NCBI RefSeq assembly: GCF_036785885.1
Contig: NC_092320.1
Coordinates: 24,057,557-24,121,556, forward strand
DNA length: 64,000 bases
Reading direction: 5' to 3'
From: Coffea arabica
Lineage: Eukaryota > Streptophyta > Magnoliopsida > Gentianales > Rubiaceae
In this document: positions 57,420 through 64,000 of the stretch, in pieces
Layout: every line of letters starts with the position of its first letter
How positions within the stretch are numbered: position 1 is the stretch's first letter
The notes under the pieces: generated by a model
The model's input: the letters and a program-made list of their open reading frames with translations, nothing else
Told to the model about the DNA's origin: nothing
The model's database searches: none
Translations under genes and position numbers: made by a program

Positions 57420-59410
57420 TAACGAGTGCGGGGTATGCATATAATAATTAAACTCATTCCACAATCAAGTTTTACATTTATAAAATCCAAAATACCCCAC
57501 ACACGATTTTTCACAAGTATACGGGTTGTGATTGAATATAGGGTATTAATGGTTGAACCCACAGAGAAGAATGTCCATTATCGTTGGTTTTCAAACTTTT
57601 TTATTATTTAGACTATCACAAGTACAAAAAATTAAATTTACACTATAAACATGAAATAAAAGTAATACAAATAATAATATAAAGCTCCTAGAGGTATAAA
57701 ATTACTCACTACTCTTGCAAGTGAAATAACTAGTTAAGTGAATATTATTATCTTGACTAATTATGGCGTAATTTTCAAATACATGTGAAATTGACTCTCA
57801 TAGTGAATCAACTATACTTGTAACTAAACCATACCTACTCTCGTGATTATGAAATTAGTTATAAGCTCATTTCTTCTATGAAATTACATGAAACAATTCT
57901 CGTGATTATGAAATTAGTTATAAGCTCATTTCTTCTATGAAATTACATGAAACAATTCACTAAAACCACATAGGTGCACCTCTACTCTCATGAGTGCACT
58001 TCCTAGGCTTATCACTTCCTTGAACTAGTGTTAAATCCCAATTTTTATTGCAAACTTAATACCTTAAGATTATTAGAATTAATGGCCGATTAATCATGAT
58101 TAGAAAAGTAAAAGTACTAAATAACTTGTTCAAAATAATATCATCAAATAACCAAATAAATATCACAAACAATATATAGAAAGTTCATCCATAACTCAAG
58201 GCATAAACTTTAACTAAACATAATAAAATCCAAACTTGTATTATAACTATACATGGAATCAAATTTAAAAGAGAGATTGATAGGAGAAAGTCACACTTGT
58301 CACATAAACTCCAACTCTCCCTCTTCACTCCTCAAATCTTCATCCAAATCTAGCTACAAGTACAAGAAGGAAAAACTACACTAACTATACTAAACTAATG
58401 AACTAAGAAAAACTATTGAAAACTACATTTTTGGTAGTGTCTCCAGCCTTCCAAAGTTGTAAAAAAAAAATGTCCTTGAAGGCTTCTATTTATAGAGGAA
58501 TTCAAGCTCAAGGTGAATTTTTAAAGTTGATGTGAAATGCTCCTTAAGATTCCCAAAAGATGCTTCTACAAGTCTCCATGCATTTCCTTTACAGCTGTAG
58601 CCGAAATTCTGAGTTGAAAATAGTTGGAAAAGCTATGTGAATGCAGAATAAGTTGGTGTGCAAGTTACAGAAAAACTGGGGAGAATACGCAAGCTCTGAA
58701 TACGCAACCTGATTCCACATATTCAGAGCTCACTTTTGCACTTCTGCGAGTTTAGTACCACTTCAACTAATATTTTCTTGATGATAGAGGTTGAACTAAC
58801 TCTTTTGCAAAACATGAAAGTTGTAGGCCTTTGAGTTAGCTTTCTAATTCCTCAAGAATCATCCAATTGGAGCTCTGTAGATTGAGAAATGGCCAAAATA
58901 ATCTCAACTAATCAATCTCCTGTTTCACCTTTTGACAACAAACATGACCGAGTGCATTTCAACTTTTTGACAAGAAAAACTTATGAATTGGATTTTGATG
59001 TCTCATAAGAAATGTAGAACTATGTGTTAGCTTCAACATGGTACAATAATCACCTCAATCCAATGCTTGTAGTTCAAAATATAGCCAAAATACCAAAATG
59101 TATCAAACCTGTCTTAACTCGCATTTCATCCTTTGAACATTTTGCACTTCATGTCTTCTTTAAATCACTTCATATCAACTACAATCATCCAAATATCTTC
59201 TCAATTCACTCCATTTGATAATTGAATCATTAAACCTACAAAAACATGAAGTTTTCACCATTAAAATCCATAAAAACGTAATTTTTTATACTTAAACCAT
59301 AAAATGCATATCTTTGCTAGAAATTTAGTTCATTAGCTATAAAAGTGAATAAAACATACCAAAACTAAATAATAAAACACACTTCAAATACACAAAATAT
59401 GCACTTATCA
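57420..59410 (-). repeat. Solo Athila-type LTR with 5-bp target duplication (copy B)
   Basis: On the minus strand it begins TGATAAGTGCATATT (59410) and ends CACTCGTTA (57420). It is homologous over its length to copy A at 13698-15687. Perfect GAAGC copies flank it at 57415-57419 and 59411-59415. No PBS or internal region is present, so this is a solo LTR from LTR-LTR recombination, about 1991 bp, inserted into the MITE. Confidence 0.9.
57841..57958. repeat. Perfect 59-bp tandem duplication inside solo LTR B
   Basis: The unit TCGTGATTATGAAATTAGTT... is present twice back to back without visible mismatch, and once only in copy A. It therefore arose after the two copies separated. Confidence 0.9.
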
Positions 59411-59689
59411 GAAGCAAAGCTAAAATTAATTTGCAATATGTTAGATAATTAGTTGTCCAGTAAGTGAATCTTGTTTTTGTTTCCATTAAATGTTTAATTG
59501 TGTGCTGCAATTCTATACACAAGATTAGAAGCATATTATTTAATTACATGAAAAATATTAATGTATTAAAGTTATCATGGTCATTTTATAAGATTAAGGG
59601 AAATAAGTGTAGCGTTGAAAACATCAAGGATAGTAGGTGAAATTGTCAAAAATCTCAAGGGAGGTTTCTAAAATTATTCCCTCTTTTTA

Positions 59690-60500
59690 TCATGTAAGAG
59701 GAGATGAGATTTATTTTTTTAAAAAATTGTGTTAAGAAAATATTTTTACCTTTTTGATACGTTACACTTCAATGTTGATTGAAGTATAATTTTAGAAAAC
59801 ATTAGAGGATTAATAATTAGAATGCTAGAATCAGACAATTTCAATTAATTAAAATTTGTAATTGATTTTTTAAGCATCTCTTGTTGTATGAAAGACAAGT
59901 TTTGGTATTGGGAAAAAGTTCCTATCAAATTTCTGTGAGTTTTATCATCATCTTAATGCTAGGGGCATAGATTTAGACTAAGGGGTGTGATTTTAGCGCC
60001 CACACTTTTTATTTTTGAATATTAGTTTTGGTTAGTAATTCTTTTGGGTCATGGTTTTCCATGGCTCTAGAAATATAAAATTCATTAGCTTTTTAAAAAA
60101 AAAATTGACTGAAAAATCTGCAGGTTTTGGTTTTAGGTTTTTCAATTTCTTGGAACTTAAGACTTAGAAATCTGGAGGCTCAAGTGAGCTTCAGTACTTC
60201 GAGCTCGAGTTAACAAATTGCATTCTCAAAGCAGGCCCCTACTGGTAGTGATACCCCGAACTCATGGATGACGGCTAACGTTTTCTATTGGAATAGAGGG
60301 ATGTGCAGATAGCGGAGCGGCAATTGGAAATATGCTCAGTAAGGAAACATTACCGGCCCAAGGATCCGTAACTTCCCGTTTTCCGTAAGAATTGTCTTGG
60401 CCTTAATCCTTGTTGGTCCACAATAAATTGGACCTAGATTTACCATGCGAGCCGAGTACAGAGATGAAAGAGATAGCCCAATACACATAAGAGCAACAGC
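59690..60500. other. Non-coding; part of unassigned sequence
   Basis: The stretch from 60230 to 60580 is less AT-rich and holds an open minus-strand frame of 79 codons (60336-60575: MDYTHYDACNLHDT..., containing the hydrophobic phrase ALMCIGLSLSSLYSARMV). I recognise no family. Its start overlaps the hairpins at 60507-60572, so it may be fortuitous. Confidence 0.25.
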
Positions 60501-60506
60501 AGCGCG

Positions 60507-60572
60507 CTCCATGACACGGTCTCCTGTTTGAGCCGTGTCATGGAGATTACACGCATCATAATGCGTGTAATC
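60507..60572. repeat. Two adjacent perfect inverted repeats (hairpins)
   Basis: Hairpin 1 has arms CTCCATGACACGG (60507-60519) and CCGTGTCATGGAG (60533-60545) with a 13-base loop. Hairpin 2 has arms GATTACACGCAT (60545-60556) and ATGCGTGTAATC (60561-60572) with a CATA loop. Both are perfect and share base 60545. No known element is recognised. Confidence 0.85.
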
Positions 60573-60671
60573 CATTAGAAGGTGGGACTCATGATTAAAT
60601 GTAAAATAATTCTAACCACCAACGGTTACATCCAATTTTTGCTTCAACGGTAAATTTGCCAGCACACAACA

Positions 60672-63600
60672 TGTGACGGTCCCACTTCTCCCCAAGGCGA
60701 ACCAAGGGGTATCTGCGGGACGCCTGCCCAACTCTCGCCAGGACTCACGCAAGAAATCTAGCCAAAAACCCTTCCGAAGAATAACCTAATCTATTACAAT
60801 ATCGCTTTCCTCCAAAATGGTCAATAACCAAACCACATTAACTTCAGAGATAACAGCATTTCAATATAGCCAATCGTCGACTCTTAAGAACCTTACGCGT
60901 TACAACCCAAGTCTAAAGTCATACCCTTCCAAACATACAAGTTCATACAACATAAATACGAACATACAAGCCGAATATCTGAATTAGGGATTGCACTTTT
61001 CCAGTTTCAAGTGGCAATCCAAAGCATCAAGTACACCTAGCTTAGCGTATCTTCAATCCGATACATGACATAAGTAACATTAGACATTACCAACCGCAAA
61101 GCAAAGTCATAGTATTCATTTACATCCATAAGAAAGTCTAAGTAAATTGTAAAGCTCTCAATTTCTAGAACCTGTCAAGGAAAACAAATATACACGGTGA
61201 GCCAATCGCTCGTGGGGCCAAGAAAACACACATGCACACACGTTGTTCAAGTAGAACAATAAGGTTCAAGTAATTTACAATTCAAGCGAGGCAAGTAAAC
61301 AGAAACAATTCAAAGATATAGGAGCTCTCAGGAGCTATTTTCCACTTGCTTCGCCACGGCTCGATCCGATACCCCCTCACAATGACCCTCCGTCATCCGG
61401 GTGGGTATTATATCCATAGAAACTTCCCTTATTACTTCCTCCGACCAACAATCCACCCTCTCGGATCCGTAACCAAACACGCACGAAAAGGGCAATACTC
61501 GTTGAGTATACCGAACGAGACCTCAAGAAATCAAGTTTTGATTTTTGAACACGCACGAAAAGGGCGATACTCCACGAGTATGCCGAACAAGATCTCAAAA
61601 GATCAAGTTATGTTTTGTTGTTCCCTTGGCTTATCAAGCTTCTCGACCAAGCCCATGCCGGCTCGAGTTGCAAGATTGGCTAAGAGAATTTGGGCGTCCC
61701 CATAAGTCGAGGAGTTTCACTCCACCCGACAACACGTCACGCACGACACGCACAGCAAGCACAACACGCACGACAACACGACATGTACACGAAAACGGAT
61801 ATATTTTAGCCGACGAGGTTCACTCAAATCGACTTTGAAAACCAAGTTAATACAAGTAAAGTTCAAGTAAAGGAGAGCGAGTGCGATAAAGTACACACTC
61901 GTCCCATCAAGTGATATTCACGTATATAAGCAGGTAAATCAAGTAAACACGACAAGTCATGCACTTGACACTCACAATTCAAGAGTAATTGAGCGAGAGA
62001 ATCGTTAGTTGTCCTCTCCGGGATTCTCTTCAAGACTAGCTTGAGCACCTGAAGCAATTGACAAGTATTTTTCACTCATAATCACGCATTAATCAAGGAA
62101 GGAGTTACACTCATCTAGACTTGTCACTACCTCAAATCAAGAACCTTAGCCACTAAAAATAAAGGTTCAAAAGTGAGGTTTTATTAACACAAGGAAAAAA
62201 TAATTTCCTTCATGGAATCAAGTTTAAAGTGACCAATTATCATCAAGAAGGAATAACGGGTTTTCAAAATGTCATTTTCTAAGAAATCGGCAAATTTCAG
62301 CTTTGCACGTCAAACTTAGAAAAATCAGGTCTTGCACTTAGTAGGTCCAAAATCGGAAAACTTGGTACCATTGGAAACTATTTCCAAAGTACTAAAAGTT
62401 CCTAGAAGACATTTTTCCACGAGTGTAAGTGAAAGGCACTCAAATTTTCAACTCAAAGTTGGTAACTTGAATTACCAAAACAGATTTAAGTTGGTTTTTG
62501 GCCAACTTTGGAAGTTCGGCAAAATTCACTTGTTTGGAACTAGCTTTTGAAATTTGGTACTCTTTTAGAGTCGCAATCCAAGAGTATAACAAAACAAACG
62601 GAACGAGAAACGGAGTTTTGAATATTAAGATATGGCAACTCAAAGTTACCAAGATTCCCTTATGAAACATGGGTTTTTCAAGCTCGAGTCATGAACTTTG
62701 GTAATTTATTTGGCCCATGAAACGGTCTCAGAATAACACCAAAATTAGCAGTATAATACTACCATATAAGGGTTGTCCCTCTACCAAATTTCATAGAAAA
62801 ATATTCACGGAAAGTCACTTAACAAAATCACTCAAGTTTCCAAAATTTTAAGGCAAAGCTGCCTTGTATGTGAAAATTTCCTTTTCTAAGCTTTTGACCA
62901 AGGAAAATCCTCTAAACATGATTCATTTGCATAGAAAAGGTTTAAGGGTCATTCCAGAACAACATTTGTGGTGATTAACACCAAGAGATTTAATTTGCAA
63001 GTCTATACCGAGCCTTGCATCAAATCTGCCTAAAAATCAGGGTTTTCAAGGACAGAGCAGGTTTCCTATTTTGATCATAGATCACTCAAATTAACTAGGA
63101 ATTTGGCATGGTTTATGGCGTTGGAAAACACATTCATAGAGCTATAATTTCACAGAAGAAATCACTTTGAAATTCGGCACACAACTAGCTCGAATTCGAG
63201 CCACAAGTTGCAGCCTCATCATTTTGTTCTTGTAAAACAGAGAAACAGGACAGCCGACTTAAAATGGTTGGTTCGGCTCACACACATGGAACCAGAATGT
63301 ACATTTTATACCGTCGGAAAGCCTGGGATGTCTAGTTTCAAATGCCGTTGACGGCACTTAATTTTGACATCGGAGCACAGATTTATAGCCGAAATACGAA
63401 AGCTGGTCAGAGTATTACGGAAACAGTTCCAGATTTACTAGCTTTGTGAAATCATTTTATTTGACCAACCAAATCTCAATATTTTTCAATGAAACTTTGT
63501 ACACCACATATTCAACATATAAACATAATATACGAGTCATGAAACCCTCAAAATTCTACAAAAAGGGGTGCGATTAAAACAGGGCAAAACTGAACATTTT

Positions 63601-64000
63601 TTAACTATGCATCCCTTGAAGTCTAGACTAGCTAGATATCATTAATCTAGCTATTTAAACACTAAACTAGCATTACATCCATCATCAAACATTTCATCAA
63701 CCATCAATTCAAGGGTGGGAGTTCATAGAGCCCACCATCAAAATTTTCCCAACGTGAAATAAAACGAATAACATGTAATTTTAGCAAATAGATCCACCAC
63801 AGTAAATCTGTCCTCAGCTAAACAAAATTTCCAGCAGTTCAATAGTCTTGGATCCAATTTTTCCTCGGCTAAATCAGTGTTTTAAGTATTCCATTTTAAC
63901 ATGCAAACACTTAGCTAGCTAATTAACATTTCCAGTTCAAGATTAAATTCAAACAACAGTTATAAACATCCCAAAATCCAGAAATTTGTGCAGCTCTTCC
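60672..64000. repeat. Non-coding, LTR-like sequence running out of the window
   Basis: It starts with TGTGACGGTCCCACTTC after a composition change, a start often seen on plant gypsy LTRs. It shows no coding frame over 3.3 kb. A direct repeat (72-bp spacing) lies at 61476 and 61548. The open stretches at 61346-61705 and 61545-61838 are repeat-rich and lack motifs. There is no second LTR in the window and no PBS, so this is a tentative call. Confidence 0.35.
61476..61620. repeat. Imperfect 72-bp tandem repeat
   Basis: AACACGCACGAAAAGGGC begins each unit at 61476 and 61548, followed by ATACTC, GAGTAT and CCGAAC in both. Confidence 0.85.

Larger units (their letters stand above)
56959..59681. 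mobile_element. Long-TIR MITE (Mutator-like), interrupted by a solo LTR
   Basis: The left end is GGGATAATTT, followed by CCTCCC and TTTTTGATTATTTCACC. The right end on the other strand reads GGGAATAATTT, then CCTCCC and TTTTTGACAATTTCACC. The inverted repeat of at least 45 bp has scattered mismatches. Identical 8-mers TCTTTTTA flank it (56951-56958 and 59682-59689). Without the LTR at 57420-59410 it is about 730 bp. The GGG ends and 8-9 bp duplication suggest Mutator-like, though hAT is not excluded. It has no coding capacity. Confidence 0.75.

Noticed and set aside
60336..60575. A 79-codon minus-strand gene
   Set aside because: No recognisable family, and its start lies inside the perfect hairpins. 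It is kept only as a note in the non-coding entry.

Overview
This is nuclear DNA from a flowering plant, most likely a dicot. The evidence is GT-AG introns in a plant-type 2-oxoglutarate-dependent dioxygenase, plant B3 DNA-binding domains, and a dense, AT-rich, nested set of plant transposable elements (L1-type LINE, Ty3/gypsy of the Athila type, Ty1/copia, Helitron, hAT-like and Mutator-like MITEs). No bacterial, organellar, rRNA or CRISPR features were seen. I cannot name the species.

Layout. 1-3240: decayed L1-type LINE on the minus strand (ORF1 with a DUF4283-like domain, ORF2 endonuclease and reverse transcriptase), cut by the window edge. 3.3-8.3 kb: mostly non-coding repeat debris, with a fragment of a dynamin-related GTPase gene at about 7.25-7.38 kb and a leader-like exon/intron at about 7.75-8.28 kb. 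8539-10466 (minus): a complete four-exon dioxygenase gene of 343 codons with a TATA box, the clearest intact host gene. 12.4-26.9 kb: gypsy remnants, comprising an LTR-PBS-gag fragment, a roughly 2 kb LTR, an Athila-like element that keeps gag and protease but has lost the rest of pol, an inverted LTR/PBS fragment, and a DNA-transposon-like repeat. 27.2-40.4 kb: a nested stack. An old repeat is split by a gag-only copia element (27324-32005) and by a solo LTR (32357-40176). That solo LTR is itself split by a G-rich hAT-type MITE (33236-33879) and by a nearly full-length, mutated copia element (34027-39583). 42.4 kb: a 5'-truncated LINE with a perfect target-site duplication. 43.0-44.1 kb: a tandem duplication of about 525 bp. 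45.2-56.5 kb: a decayed Helitron with Rep (HUH/Y2), PIF1-type helicase and an RPA-like gene, all on the plus strand. Directly downstream is a three-exon B3-domain gene whose reading frame is still open. 56959-59681: a long-TIR MITE interrupted by a solo Athila-type LTR. 60.5 kb: two adjacent perfect hairpins. 60.7-64 kb: LTR-like non-coding sequence running out of the window.

Function. Only two loci look capable of encoding a protein now: the dioxygenase (probably specialised metabolism, Fe(II)/2-oxoglutarate chemistry) and, less certainly, the B3-domain gene. Everything else records repeated insertion, LTR-LTR recombination and decay. The most interesting point is the open B3 gene sitting between the Helitron's RPA-like gene and a candidate Helitron 3' hairpin, in an element whose own transposase reading frames are full of stops.
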